A DNA stretch of 64,000 nt from Euryodendron excelsum (GCA_033060915.1 CM065384.1:36549001-36613000), one strand, 5' to 3'. Positions 10,256-22,680 are shown, counted from the first letter of the stretch. Translations and numbers: made by a program. The notes: generated by a model not told the origin, from the sequence alone.

Positions 10256-13215
10256 TCAGCTAGCTTGATTTGGACATTTACGCCTATCATGCCCTTGTTC
10301 CTTACAAATACCACAATGATTTGTTTGACATTTTCTTGAAACGTCCATCTCATTGTGGATTTGTTTTGTACTTAGATGGCCGGATGTGGACTCTCATCGC
10401 CGACTTGGATCGAGAACTATTTTTGGATCATCGTATGCCGCCCAATAATGCTTATCCACCATCGGTTCAAACGATGTTTCATACACGCGAGGTAAACGTC
10501 CATAGTATACTTAGGATCAATCAAGTGCCATGGCTGTCTGCCCGACTTCGCGCACATGGCTAGCATGTGCGAGTAAAGATAATGATAGATCATCTATTTT
10601 TCGCAGTCACATGACAGAGGATTCAAATACACTGCATGTTTGTGGTTCCCTTTCTTGCCTGCTGCACTTGTAAAACCTCGGCGGAACCCGATGCCCTGGA
10701 ATTGGAATATAATAACATGGTGATTATATTAGACATTGCGAAGCATATAATTTATTACTAATCAAAATAAGTACATACAATTAAAATAAAAATCTTATAA
10801 CATTGCCAATTACAGATAGTTACGTGATGACCCGTCAATCGAGCTTGGTACTCTTCTATCTTACCCTGCACTTTGGACGTGTACTTCAAACTCCTTGCTA
10901 AGGCACGTTGAATATGTTGTCGATTATAATTAAAAGTGGCCACCAGACAGTAGAAGGTAACTTGAACACATGAAGTAATGGGCAAGTCTCGTGCACCTCG
11001 AAGGACATTATTATAGCACTCTGAATCATTGGTGGTTGTAACTCCCCAACGATGGCCTTCATCATATGCCAATGTCTACTTCTTTGGGTCCTCATTGCAC
11101 AAAGCACGATATGCCCTTGCCGCCAACTCTGGATTTGTTTCAAAATTTTTAATTTCATCCATTGCCTTGTCAAACTTCCGCACTTGATAGGCAGTCCCAG
11201 CTTGCCATTTGAGATCCTTAACTTTAACATTACCGAATTTTTTGTGGTAATTACTTTTAAAGTATCTAAGGCAATATCTATAAAATCCAGCTGGTTGCCC
11301 TTGTTGTGGTGTTTCCCATTCATGTTTGACGACCCTCAATATGGCTGCATGTCGATCAGAAATCAATGTGACACCCTTTTGGCCGGGCACAATCAGATGC
11401 CTGACATTATGTATAAACCATGACCAACCACGATAATTTTCTGATTCAAATAACGCAAAAGCTAGAGGAAAATTTTTTTTCGTAACAGTTCTCACTGTGG
11501 CAATCAACAGAACTCCTGTATATCTGCCATAAAGAAAAGTACCATCGATTCCTATGACTGGCGGACAGTGCTTAAAGCTATCAATGCATGGCCGAAATGC
11601 CCAAAATATTCTGTCTAGCTCCCTAATAGCCAACGTACCCAAGTCCAATGTTTCTAAAATCACAGCCGTGCTCGGGTTTATGAACTCTAAGGTTCTGATG
11701 TACCTTGGCAACTTTTCATAGGATTCATCCCAATCTCCGAAAACCATCACAATGGTCTTTATTCTTCCAAGCCATGTTTTCTTGTATGAAACTGTGAAAC
11801 CAACACTATTTTTCATATTCTCGATTATGGATGCTATTTTCCAGTCAGGGTCTTCTTGTACGTCACAATAAACAAACACTCCAAACTTTACTAAGGAAGG
11901 GCATTAACAAATAATATCAACACATCTTACATTAAAATTGAAACTGAAAGCAACTTATCGCAACTTGTGTCTTAATTGAGTGTGCAGTAAATGTTGAATT
12001 CAGATTGCGGTGATCCAAATTCTCCATTTCATGTAAATATGTATGAGGCCCACGGTATTGCGTAATCTCAAAAAATCTGTGCTTCTTCTTCAAATAGGCA
12101 CGTAGTTTCCAAGGGCAATCGTAATTGCACTTGGTGCTCCAAACCTTTTTATTTGTTTCCACAACGTGATAATGTTTATTTTTCTTCACGTGATACCAGT
12201 TACATGCATGGATCACCGCATTCTTATCTTTGAAAATTATCCATTTTGCAAACTCCGAATTAGCATCTGACCATGTCGGATTGTGAACATATAAGTCTCG
12301 ACCACCTATGACATCATCTGCCCCAACCAAGTTCGTAAAAAATGGCATATCTGGAGTATCATGTAACGCTTCATTAAGGTTCGATTCTTTGTGCCTATCG
12401 TCATCAGAGTCATCATTTAATTCATTTCTCATTAAAACATCAATATCTTCATCTGATTTATCTGATTGAACGACATCTACATATTCATCTACATGTGTCC
12501 CAGTCTCGTCTAATGCAACTAGGCATTCCACAGGATTCAAACTTCTATTAGGACCTCCCGCCTCTATGCACCCACCTTGGTCTGATGCATATTGTGGGTG
12601 AGGTGAGGTGTTGGTGGACTGTGAAAGTCATGAAACTGTTCAAAATTATTAAGGCTCTGCGAGAAATTTTCATTTGGGCTGAAGAGGCTAGACATTTGTT
12701 GCCCTAGTCTTTCTTCAACTATTGTGCTTTGGCTACTCTGCCCAAGTGAAACCATTTGAGTAAATGACCCCAGTGCCGATACATCTCCCCTCCCTAACAA
12801 TAGTTTACCGTAGGTTTGGATATCTGCCCAACTCACATCTGCACGACTTCCATTGGTGTTCATTGTGCTACCCTCCTCCTTTATAACATATATTTCAACA
12901 CATTGGTGGTCAAGATATCTTAAAGGAATATTCAACACATTTTGCAATATCCTGTCGTCATTGATTGGCAACTTCTTATATATCATGACATCTCCATTTC
13001 GTCGGTGCGGGTATCTACATATGAACTTTATAGTCACATGTTCTCAGCACTCAGCCATCATTTGCATAATCATATAATGTAAAATAGCAACTGAGATTCC
13101 CATTTCAACATCATAACATGCACTAACATCTATATCGTAAGATACACCTTCTCGGCGATCTCGTATTATCTTTTCCCCCAATAAAACATAACCATTGTCG
13201 TCATTATTTAATTTT
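10256..13215 (-). pseudogene. MuDR-type MULE transposase, decayed
   Basis: Domains in order on the minus strand are: an N-terminal region (13215-12600, with GYVLLGEKIIRDRREGVSYD and VTIKFICRYPHRRNGDV), a MuDR-like DNA-binding region with CNYDCPWKLRAYLKKK (about 12150-12080), the MULE catalytic domain (11879-10790) with IGIDGTFLYGRYTG, LISDRHAAI and NDSECYNNVLRGAR as the DDE residues, a SWIM-like finger (about 10620-10560), and a CCHC knuckle CGICKEQGHDRRKC (about 10312-10271), ending at TGA 10258-10256. An intron lies near 11930-11890. Damage includes stops at 13046-13044, 11078-11076, 10596-10594 and 10396-10394, a 5-bp duplication (gtgag, 12598-12607) that shifts the frame, and a frame shift near 10490. 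The catalytic triad remains readable. The start codon is not clear. Confidence 0.9.
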
Positions 13216-14366
13216 GTCTACCAAACACAACTAAAAAAGATGTCAGAAATATACAAACTAATTAAATTAAATGTTTTAAAACTTATGTAAAAATGCTTAT
13301 GTAAATACACATTTGACAGTTTATCCTAAATATTATTTACTTATATAATATAGTAAATTTATTTTGATATAAATACAAAATGACTATATGTATTATATAT
13401 ATATATGTTATAAACTTGCAAAAGTAATTTGAAATTATTTACTATTTTTTACAAATTTTTGAAATCATTGTTAAAATAAATTATGAATTGTTTAATTTAT
13501 TTATGAATTCTTTAAATAATTGTTTAAATGTTTTTATGTTCAATTTCTAAAGAAATTGTACTATTTTTCAATTATTTACATATTTTTTTAACATATTCTT
13601 TATATATATGTTCTAAACTTGCAAAACTAAGTTTAAATTATTTACTACTTTTTATGAATTGTCAAAATCATAGTCTTTAAATTAAATTATGAATTGTTTA
13701 AATAATTTATGAATTTTTTAAATAATTCTTAAACTAATTTTTTGTTAACTTTGTAACAGAAAATTATGAATTGTTTGATTTTAATTTTTTCTTAAATAAT
13801 TGAATTATTTACTACTTTTTTGTTAATTTTCTGTTACTATTTTTTAATTAACATCTTTTTAATCTTTACTAATTTTAAATTATTTACATATTTTTAATAT
13901 ATTATTTAAAATATTATTTAAATAATTATCTACACTTTTTTTTAATACATGCTAAATTTTTCACGTAAAAAAAAAATTAATTACAATAACACCACAACTA
14001 ACAGTGTAATCAAGAAGAAGAAAAAAAAAATAAAAAAAAAAAACAACATATGTATATAGAGAGATAGATATTATTCGTACGTATGTATATATATTATTCG
14101 TACGTGAATGGAAAAAAAAAAAACAACAATGTTTATATATTATTCGTATATATATATATATATATACATAACACTAAAACCAGAAAAAGAGAGATAGAGA
14201 GAATATTTATTACCTTATAAATGACAAGTTTGAACTAAGTGATTGATAGAACAAACCTTCTAGGTATGCAACTTGAAGAACAAGCTCTGGGAAAAATTTG
14301 TCAAACTCAAGTACTTTTCTTTCTACGCTGTGAATGAAAAAATGAGAGGGAAGCTGATTGAAATAC
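13216..14366. other. AT-rich right interior of the MULE
   Basis: Very AT-rich, with repeated taaattatttac and gaattgtttaa words (13380-13960), poly-A runs near 13970-14045 and a (TA)n run at about 14145-14165. No coding signal was found. It is the upstream region of the transposase, so any transposase promoter would be here. Confidence 0.5.
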
Positions 14367-14596
14367 AGGTCAAAAACGCTAATTCAAATAGCATTTTCAA
14401 TAAAAATGCTTTTTCAATTAGCGTTTTTACTGCATCTAAGCACGGCGGTATATATACGCATAAACGCTTTTTCGATTAGCATTTACGTTAAAAACGCTTT
14501 TCAAAAAAGCGTTAAACTCGCATTATGGAATAAAGTTTAAACCGCCCCCAATTCCGGAATAAAGATTAAATAAGGGTTTTGTTATGGAAATTAGCC
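14367..14596 (-). repeat. Right terminal inverted repeat and subterminal palindromes
   Basis: Complement of the left arm. Inward from the terminus it carries at least five AACGCTTTTT / AAAAAGCGTT words in alternating orientation between 14367 and 14515, mirroring the left arm. Confidence 0.85.
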
Positions 14597-14606
14597 AGCA
14601 GTGAGA
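14597..14606. repeat. Right target-site duplication of the MULE
   Basis: Perfect copy of agcagtgaga directly abutting the right terminus of the MULE. Together with 4128-4137 it fixes both element ends to the base. Confidence 0.9.
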
Positions 14607-14808
14607 CCTGCTATACACGAAAGCAATAAATATGTTTTATTAAATTTAATATTAATAAAAATATTTAAAGAAAATAATATTTAATATTTGGCCACATATT
14701 TCTTATGATGTGAAATAATACAATAAAAAGAAGTGTATATATTTTAGAGAAAAAGAAACAACATACATATACGTATATGTTAGTAACTCACATAAATTAA
14801 ATAATTTT

Positions 14809-15305
14809 GGATAAATTATACCGACCTCCCCTAAGTATCTGAGAAAGACAAATAGTTCCCTCTATGTTTTTAAAATGACACTAACCGCCCTTGTTTTTTT
14901 GACAATGTGTAACAATCTCCCCTCGGTTATGCTACCGTTAAAGACATGGATGGAAAATGCTGATGTTATCAATCTAAAAATTTTAAATATCAAAATTACC
15001 CTCTATCTAATTGATATAATTTAAAACAAAAAAATGCTATTCTGATAAAAAAATTATACAAAATTTGCATATAAAATGATGTAATACTGACAATAACAAT
15101 TTTGTAATTAAAAATCATTATAGTATATGTTTGTTTTGAAGTGAAAAGCTCTCATTGAGATGTATCATTTTGTATAAAAATTTTATATGAATTTTTTTGT
15201 TTCTATAGCATTACTCTTTAAAATGACTTAATAGATTTTGTTTTAAATATATTAGATAAGTAATTATTTAACCATTATGTGCCCCATCTCTATCTCTCTC
15301 CCCCC

Positions 15306-15348
<43 letters not shown>

Positions 15349-16253
15349 AGTTCTCCATCGTCAATCTGGCCCTAACTATAACCAAACCCACCCATACGCT
15401 GCCACAACCACCTCCCAAACCCACACCCACTTTCCAATTGAACTCCTATTTCTCCATCTTCTTTACTTCTCTCTCAACAGCCACAACAATGAAACAACTT
15501 GGCCAATTGTTATTAGCCATTTGCCATCCACCAATCATGATGACGAAACGATTAGCTACAAAAGCAAAGGTCGAAGGGTTTCATAAGGCGATTGAAAGGC
15601 GTAATGCAATTGCAGAAGCCGAGGGGGAGGTGGGTTTGCAGAGGTGACAAGAAATGGAGGTTGAAGATTGCACTGAACTATTCAATTGCTTCAATTATTA
15701 TATATATTTATACATATATCAAAGCCATTAGTGGCAAAGAGGTGAGTATGGGTGTGGACAATGGGTTTGGTGGTTATTTGTGGTGGGTGGGCTTGGAGGA
15801 GGTTTGGTCAAAGGTAATGGTGGTTAATGGTAGCGAAGGTAAATAGTAAGTTGTGGACATGGTGGCTTGTAAAGGTGGGCGTTGGCCGTGGATGATCTCC
15901 ATTTGTGTTTGGCCATACAGTTACGTGAAAGAGTGAAAGGGCAAATTGGGGAGAAGGAAAGAGAAGAGAGGGAGAGGGAGAGGGAGAGGGAGAGGGAGGG
16001 AGGGGGAGGGTGTGCTAGTGAGGTGTTGTAGCTGGCAAAATGTTGTTTGAGATAAATTAAAAATGTTTTGTTTGGCTGTTGATATATTAATAAAAAAGTG
16101 AATTTATAAAGGGATAAAAAGGTAAATGTACATTTTCTGTTAACTACCGTCAACCGACAATTCTGACAAAGGAGGTCAGTGTCATTTGAGAAACTTGAGG
16201 GGAACTATCGATTTTTTGTCAAATACCTCAAGGGAGTTCAAAGTAAATTACCC
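14809..16253. mobile_element. 1.45-kb MULE-like non-autonomous element
   Basis: The left end reads GGATAAATTATACCGACC and the right end, complemented, reads GGGTAATTTACTTTGAAC; imperfect similarity continues for about 130 bp on each side (paired blocks such as aatagttccc and atgacactaaccgccc / atgacactgacctcc). The 8-bp word aataattt flanks both ends (14800-14807 and 16254-16261). The interior is GC-richer, with a (TC)n run, a frame at 15438-15647 and a GAGGGA-rich stretch at 15965-16010, and may be captured host DNA, but I do not recognise a gene in it. No transposase is present. Confidence 0.7.
15309..15342. repeat. (TC)n microsatellite
   Basis: An uninterrupted TC run of about 34 bases inside the 14809-16253 element. 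Confidence 0.9.
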
Positions 16254-16329
16254 AATAATTTGCCTTGTTCTTGAATAGGATCTTTTTATCTTTATGGTGA
16301 GGTTCTACCGACCTAATCTTGAAGGAAAT

Positions 16330-16535
16330 ATTGGGTACCATGTCATCAAGCTGATGTGGTACAATAAGTCAATAAATTACAAATACATAGTTAGGTATAT
16401 CCTAATCATCTAGAAGGCTGAGTTTAAAATTTAAATTTTTCCGCCTAAAATATGATAATTAGGATTTCAAATACTTATATGCCTATGTATTATTTGTTTG
16501 TTGTACCACGTCAACATGATGATGTTGTTGGCCTG
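16330..16535. mobile_element. Fold-back MITE
   Basis: The left arm (taccatgtcatcaagctgat then gtggtacaa and tacatag) matches the complement of the right arm (catcatgttgacgtggtaca then tacatag), with a further tcctaatcatc / tcctaattatc pair nearer the centre. The arms cover nearly the whole unit, so the single strand would fold into one hairpin. The exact ends and target duplication were not resolved. Confidence 0.6.
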
Positions 16536-16545
16536 AATATGTAAC

Positions 16546-18085
16546 CTAAGAGGGAGGTGAATTGAGTTTCTCAAAATTAATCATAAATAATGTAATTAAA
16601 AACTAATAAATCAATGGAACAGTAGTTAATTAAAGTACGAACAATGCCAACAAGTTATAAGGTGCGAAGAAGAAAAACATGACACAAATGAATACAAAGT
16701 TTTACCAAGATTCAGACACAACGTGTAACTTACGTTCTCAGTCCCAAAATCCCCTTGAAAGCTCTTCCATTATACAAAAGTACCTCTACACAGTATGTGC
16801 TAGTTGTCCAAGTATTCAGTTCACGTTTACAAGAGTTCTTTCTAAAATCTTAAAAATCCAAGTAATTTTGTTTAAATTTCACTCAAACTTATAAATATTT
16901 TTCTCAGGAGCACTCACTCTCACAGGTTTACAAATTCACCTAAGTGAAATAAATGAGATTTATATAATGGGTAACTCTCAACAAGAATAGATAAGCAGGT
17001 GTAGCTCAGCAATTAACCATAATCACTTTAACAAAAATAATATATTAGTTAAGGCTCAAGAATTTCAACTTTAATATTTGATTTAACACGTATACTCTTG
17101 GATTCTTGTGTATAAATGTTGTGTGGATCTTTTATTTATAGTCTTACATTGAATATAACCATTGGTGGTGGTTGGGAGAACATTTAATGCATTTTCAGCC
17201 TGACAGAACGTTCAAAAACTAGTCGTTGGGCTCAATGTGTCGACCTCTTAATTGAATGAATTGACTATTTTTGTTATGGTGCTAGCATCCTCAACCCTCA
17301 TTCTAAATGTGTTAACTTTGAAAACTAAGAGTCGACCTTTTTTTATTTTTGTCAAACTTTATTAAGGCTCTGTCCAAATATGTTAACCCCTGAGAATATA
17401 TTTGTCAGTTTTTTTTTGACATTTTTTCAAGACTTTATATTCTTAACCAATGTGTCAACCCCTGAAATGGATGGGTCAACTATGTTGCTTGTCAAACTCC
17501 CATTGCCACTATCTCAATGTGTTAACCCTTGAAATATATGGATTTACTCTTTTTACTCAAAGACTTCAACCTTTTCCCAGTATTCTTCAATTTTCTTCTA
17601 ATTCTTCAAGCTGTTCAAGAATCATTCAATCGAGACTTCCAAAGTTTGAAATGAATTCTCTAAAATATGTTGATCTTCAAAAACACTTTCAATCTCTTCA
17701 AAATGGATTTAATCCATATAATATTCTTATGGAGTTCTTCAATCAACATCCAATCTTCAATTGATCTAAGATATCTTAAAATCTTCAACTAGAGTTTTCA
17801 AGTCTTGTGATCATATTTTTAACTGGTCTTCATCATCTTGAACGCCTTCAATTTCTTCGATAACAGATTATAGATATTATCGTGTTGTCAGGTTCTTCAT
17901 CAATCTAATCATTATGCTCAACAACCTTTAACATGCTTGATAAACTTTCAATACATAAGGTCTTTAATGTCTCTAATATATTAAGCTTCAAGTCATAATT
18001 CTAATGAGATTAAGGCATAATATGATATGCATGCTAAATAGATTCATTAGATCATTAATACAATATTTTATTATTATCAAAATTA
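16546..18085. repeat. Unclassified repeat-like segment
   Basis: It opens with taacctaagagggaggtgaa, a sequence type I associate with interspersed plant repeats, and ends near caaaattaaagcatggagtc. A TC/AAG-rich interior repeats words such as tcttcaa and tgtcaacccctgaaat (17440-17760). Small frames here have no recognisable domain. No terminal repeats or reverse transcriptase were seen, so the class is open. Confidence 0.35.
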
Positions 18086-19454
18086 AAGCATGGAGTCACA
18101 AACGTGGTATCACCATTATACTCAATATTTTCTCATGATTTTGGTGGTACGGTTTTGTCGACCTGACAGCATCTTCATCTTGGTTCTATTCATCAGTTTG
18201 CTACCAGTTTTTCTTTCACTGCAGTATAAGTTACCAATGATTTATGACGAATCAATGACTTCTTGCCATCAAAACTGGCATCGCCTAGTGGCTATTAGCA
18301 TCATCTTGATTGGTGTTTAAAATTTATTGAAGGGTCTAAGTCTAAATCATATTGGTTGGAAAATATTTCAATCAAACTTTCTCATAATTTGTAGAGGATT
18401 CAAAGATATCCATCTCAATCTAGATTATATTAGTTGGGAAGAGTTAAATCAAGCTTTCTCACAATCTCTAGAGAAATCGATGATACCCACCTACATATTT
18501 ACCATACCTATGTAATGTTTAAAATAAAAAAAATACATATATTAATGGTAATTGTTTATCACATCAGTTAATTCAAAAATAAAATTTTCAATGAATAATG
18601 TTTTGTATAAGTCTTGTTTGCATAAATATATGCAAATAATTCTTATAAAAACACAAATAATAAAAGAAGAGTTAAAAAACAACCAAACAATTAAGAGAAA
18701 TAGAAATTTGTTCCCACATATTAATTATAAAAAAAAAAACCAATAACCTATGCTGTTCTATATTTTATAAAAGTTTAAAATTTTAAAAGAATGGAAGATA
18801 TTCATCTCGCGTATATATCTGTAACCATATAACATTTAAAACAAAAAGGATAAGCTAATAGATATTTATTTACTATGAATATCATTTAAGTTGAAAACAA
18901 ATTTGACAATTGATAATCTTTTAGATAATCGAGCTTATTTGTATAGATATATCATATATTGAACTAACTTTTATATATTATTTTATATTTTATAAATTCA
19001 CAATTTTAGAAGAATGAAAGACAACAATTTTACATGCACATTTGTACCCATGTAACATTTAAAACAAAAAAGATAAGATACACATCATTTAGTTTGAAAA
19101 CAACTTTGACAACGGGTAATCTTTTAGGTAAGTGACAGACAACTAAATTATAACCAGAAATTGAAATATGTAATCACATTTTAGGGAAAAAGTTGATAGC
19201 ACAAGGACATGCATTTTTTTTATATTTTATAAATTCAAAATTTTAAGAAAAGCCGATCACACAAGGACTTGTGTTTTTTTTTCATATTTTAGAAATTCAA
19301 AATTTTAAGAAAAAAAGATTGGTATTTTCTAGTTCCAATACCCAATATGTTTTGCTATTTAAAATAGTATAGATATCTGAAACCTAACAAAAAAATATAT
19401 TTATTTTTTTTACTAAAATACTATAACACACATAGTAAACATTCATCGTATTAT
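18086..19454. repeat. AT-rich segment with degenerate internal repeats
   Basis: A block containing catttaaaacaaaaa followed by a gataa word and tgacaa...ggtaatcttttag recurs, diverged, at about 18510, 18830 and 19045. A roughly 65-bp unit (acaaggac..tgt/cat, poly-T, then aaattcaaaattttaagaaaa) occurs twice at 19200-19320. No gene was found. Confidence 0.45.
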
Positions 19455-19609
19455 ACTGTTGTAACCACCCCATTTTTTCCCACTCGCCAATCTTCGGCTC
19501 GACCAGGTCCAGTTTTCAAACACCATAGCACATGCAAGCTCAAGACAAACCTTTCAATCTCTAATCCAGCTAATTGGTCGCTTCTCGGGCCCACAAGGGC
19601 TTGCTAGAG

Positions 19610-19970
19610 TCATAAGCACCATCATTCCAGACAGCTTTCTGGATCGGACGGTCTCGGAAACCGACGCCATCCAAGTAGCTTTCCGGGATCGGGCGATCTC
19701 AAGGACCAACACCTTATCAAGTTCAAGACGGTTCACTTCTGGTGCCTGCTAGCCCGTCAATGTAGAATGTCCGTCAATCGGTAACTCTCCGAGACTAGGC
19801 ATTCTCAGAGACCAACACCACCCTTCCAGATAGCTTTTTAAGACCAAACGTTCTCAAGAACCAACACCACCCCTACAGGTAGCTCTCTAAAACTAGGCGT
19901 TCTTAGAGACCAACACCGCACAAGTAGTTTTCTGAGACTGGGCGGGCTCGGAAACTAATACCTAGGTCAA
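19610..19970. repeat. Short tandem repeats in U3 of the solo LTR
   Basis: A 50-70-bp motif containing tagctctctaaaactaggcg-type sequence and ending accaacaccg recurs about six times. Equivalent repeats are at 52480-52830 in the related LTR copy. Confidence 0.65.
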
Positions 19971-20334
19971 CACCGGTGCATGCTAGCCCGACTCGGTGAA
20001 AAATGACCAAACCTTCCCCTGGGGCCTTCAGGCACGTTTTGAGAAAGTTCAAAATCCCTTAAAACGATAAGTCCATCATTTCAAAATGTTGTTAAACCAT
20101 TAGGCGTCCCCCGCACGCCATTTGGTTCAATTCCGATCCTATTTTGGCTCACTCCCTTTAAAATAACCATTTTGCCCCTGGTAATCTAAACATGCCCCGA
20201 AACAGCACCGATCTTGGGATTTCGAGTAAAGGGTTTCACCATACACCCTTGTTTAACTCGAGGAGGACCCTACGACATTAAATGCTCACGACTCGATAAA
20301 AGTTCCCTCGAGCGTCTGGTAGACGCTCTGCTTA

Positions 20335-20690
20335 AATTGTCTTTTCTCCCGATTCCCTGGTTATAACGCACCGTCAACTGACTTGAGAAATGCGTAAATC
20401 AAGGAATTCTCGAAAGCTTGTTCATAGATCTTTCCATTGATATGACTCGATCGGATAGATCGCTTCCTGAAGCTCTCCATCGTACGGTGCGAAAACTACA
20501 ACTTTCAACAACTCCGCCAAGGTTGACTTTTTCTCCAATTCCCTGATTAAAACCCACCGTCTAACGACTTGAGAAATGTGTAAATTTGAGAATTTCCGAA
20601 AGTATTTCCAGAGTACCTTCCATCGGTACAGTCCGATCAAAAAGATCGCTTCCTGAAGGTCTCGATCACACGACATGAAAACAATTACTT
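20335..20690. repeat. About 185-bp tandem duplication in the solo LTR
   Basis: Two diverged copies begin near 20340 and 20525 and share attccctg, caccgtc, acttgagaaatg and gatcgcttcctgaag. The same duplicated arrangement occurs at 53345-53700. Confidence 0.65.
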
Positions 20691-21105
20691 TCAAACACCC
20701 TCAGAGTGTATCACAAATGCTCCGCAAAGATGTCCTTTTATGCACGTTTCCCAAGATGATATCCCGCACTTCTGAACACAATTCAAACTTTTCGAAAATA
20801 TGAAAGTTCACGAGAAACCTTAGGAGAACATCATGGGTGCAACTGATTCCCTTGAAACCTTTTCGGTTGGCTCAATTATCAAGGCAAAGTTTAAACAAAC
20901 CTTCCCGGTGGCGGAGCGTATACTACATGCGCCTAGATTTTGATCAGATCGACCAAATTTTGATCAATAGTCGAGATTGAGTCAGTACAATGGGTGCCAC
21001 GTGGCGTTCTACCAGTGGAATAGTACCCGCGCATATAGCACATGCGCTTGTGTAAATTTTACATGGGCGCATGTCCTACATGCGCCAATGTCCGAAAGTT
21101 TTGCC

Positions 21106-21114
21106 TATAAATAG
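21106..21114 (+). promoter_or_regulatory. TATA box of the solo LTR
   Basis: TATAAATAG lies downstream of a GC-richer segment with repeated gcgcatg / catgcgc words (20925-21085), and the equivalent box occurs twice in the related LTR at 54133 and 55106. Transcription would start about 30 bp downstream on the plus strand. Confidence 0.65.
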
Positions 21115-22369
21115 AGGTCTCCCCCTTTGCATATTCTAGGTTCGAAATTGATGCGAACCTTTGCTGAAACTGTTCCAGAACCTCGAATCCTTACATATAT
21201 TCCACCCCTTCAACACTTATGCTAGATTCTACCTCTCTCAAGCCTATACACTTCACCTACAAGGCCTTATACCCCATTACACACTCCATTCCAGCCCCTC
21301 AAGCCTTTTTTAAGTCACTTAAGCTCCAATCAAGACATCCATTAAAGACTATAAGTGTGTTGAAGGCAAAAGGTGATATCCCTTTTACATTTGTGTCTTC
21401 CCCCACTCTTCTCTTCTCCCTCATAGCCTACTTAGGCTATTTTCTCTTTTAATCTCCATCTACAACCCCCCATTCTTGCATGCTTGAGCCAAGAGAGCTC
21501 TTAGATCATGCCTAGAGGAAAGTAAGTGAGAGCCATCGTGTAGGGGGACCTCTCACTAGCCTACTTTGAGATGGTATGGTCTAGAAGCCCCTTGTTTATG
21601 TGGTGTAGCCTAAAAGCCTTGTATGTGATCATGGCCCCTTGCATATTACTATTTTGATCATGTCTTGTATGCTTGGCTTCATTTTATGCTTATTGTCATA
21701 TTCTACAATGCTTACATTGCTCTTATTTTCATGCCATTTCTAAGCTCTATATTTCTTTTGAAAATAGTTCCAAGAGTTGTCCCCTTGAAACTTAGGATAA
21801 GACATTAGAAATCACGCCTTAGAGAGTTCCCCACTAACCCCCTAACTCTCATTTGGCATCATTGCATTTTCATTTGCATGAGAGTTGTTTTCTAACTTTT
21901 TAATTTTCAAGGCTTCCATTTTCTCAAGTTTAATGGTTAGAATGGCCCCATGGAACCCTTTCATGAGGGGTTTCCCTTTTATTTGGTCATAAGAACCCTC
22001 TCTTGATGGAATGGCCTCCTACAAAAATGGTTTTCAAAATTCTTTTAAAAAATGTTTATCAAAAGCTCATTCTCTTCATCTTTGCATTAAAAATGGTGTC
22101 TTAAAAAGTTGTCATCACCATGTTAATTTTTGGACCCCTTATACTCTTGTCAAGATTATGGTTATAATGGTCATGAGGAAACCTTCCTTAGAATGGTCTC
22201 CGAACACCAATTATATAAATTATACTCTTGGCTAGAGTCAAAATTTTCATGGAAATGATCTTCAAAAAGGTTGTCCACCAAAGTCCATTGCATAACATGA
22301 TTTGTTTTTCAAAGCTCTTTCTAAAAGTGCATCAAACTAACTTTCAAAACCATTTTCCAATCCATCCCT

Positions 22370-22680
22370 AGGTTAACTTGACCTTAGTTGTCCAACCCTA
22401 GGTTAACTTGACCATAGTTGTCCAACCCTAGGTTAACCTGACTTTAGTTGCCAAACCTTAAGTTAACTTGACCCTAGTTCACTCACCTTAGGTTAACCTA
22501 ACCCTAGGTCATCCTAACCTTAACCCTAAGTCACCTTAACCTTAGGTTAACCTAACCTTAGTTAGCTAACTATAGGTCATCTTAACACTAGGGTTAAACC
22601 AACCCAAGTTAGTTAACCTTAGGTCACCCCTAACCCTAGGTCAACCCAACCTAGGTTAGTGCCCTTCAAGGTTCCAACTC
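22370..22680. repeat. Tandem CCTAGGTTAACTTGACC repeats
   Basis: About ten degenerate copies of a 20-30-bp unit around ccctaggttaacttgacc. The unit is itself nearly palindromic around ggttaacc. It lies in the R/U5 half of the solo LTR. Confidence 0.75.

Larger units (their letters stand above)
4138..14596 (-). mobile_element. 10.5-kb Mutator-like element (MULE) carrying a PMD gene
   Basis: Both ends begin GGCTAATTTCCATAACAA (right end read as its complement) and the same 10-bp word, agcagtgaga, flanks the element at 4128-4137 and 14597-14606. Long terminal inverted repeats and a 9-11-bp target duplication are the Mutator signature. All three recognisable genes inside lie on the minus strand: transposase (10256-13215), plant mobile domain gene (7092-9754) and an unknown frame (5759-6400). 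The left arm holds a 179-bp tandem array. PMD domains are known passengers of plant MULEs and gypsy retroelements. All three genes carry stops or frameshifts, so this copy is not autonomous now. The perfect target duplication suggests that insertion was not very ancient, or that the duplicated word has simply escaped mutation. Confidence 0.93.

Noticed and set aside
15438..15647. Frame in the 1.45-kb element as a captured gene
   Set aside because: Starts by chance in CT-rich sequence; no recognisable protein motif, so only possible cargo is noted.
19554..21452. Open frames within the 4.58-kb LTR as genes
   Set aside because: No domain, and the related LTR copy at 52322 does not keep them open.
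22370..22680. Telomere-like or CRISPR-like array
   Set aside because: The cctaggttaac units are degenerate, without the TTTAGGG telomere repeat and without unique spacers; they lie within an LTR.
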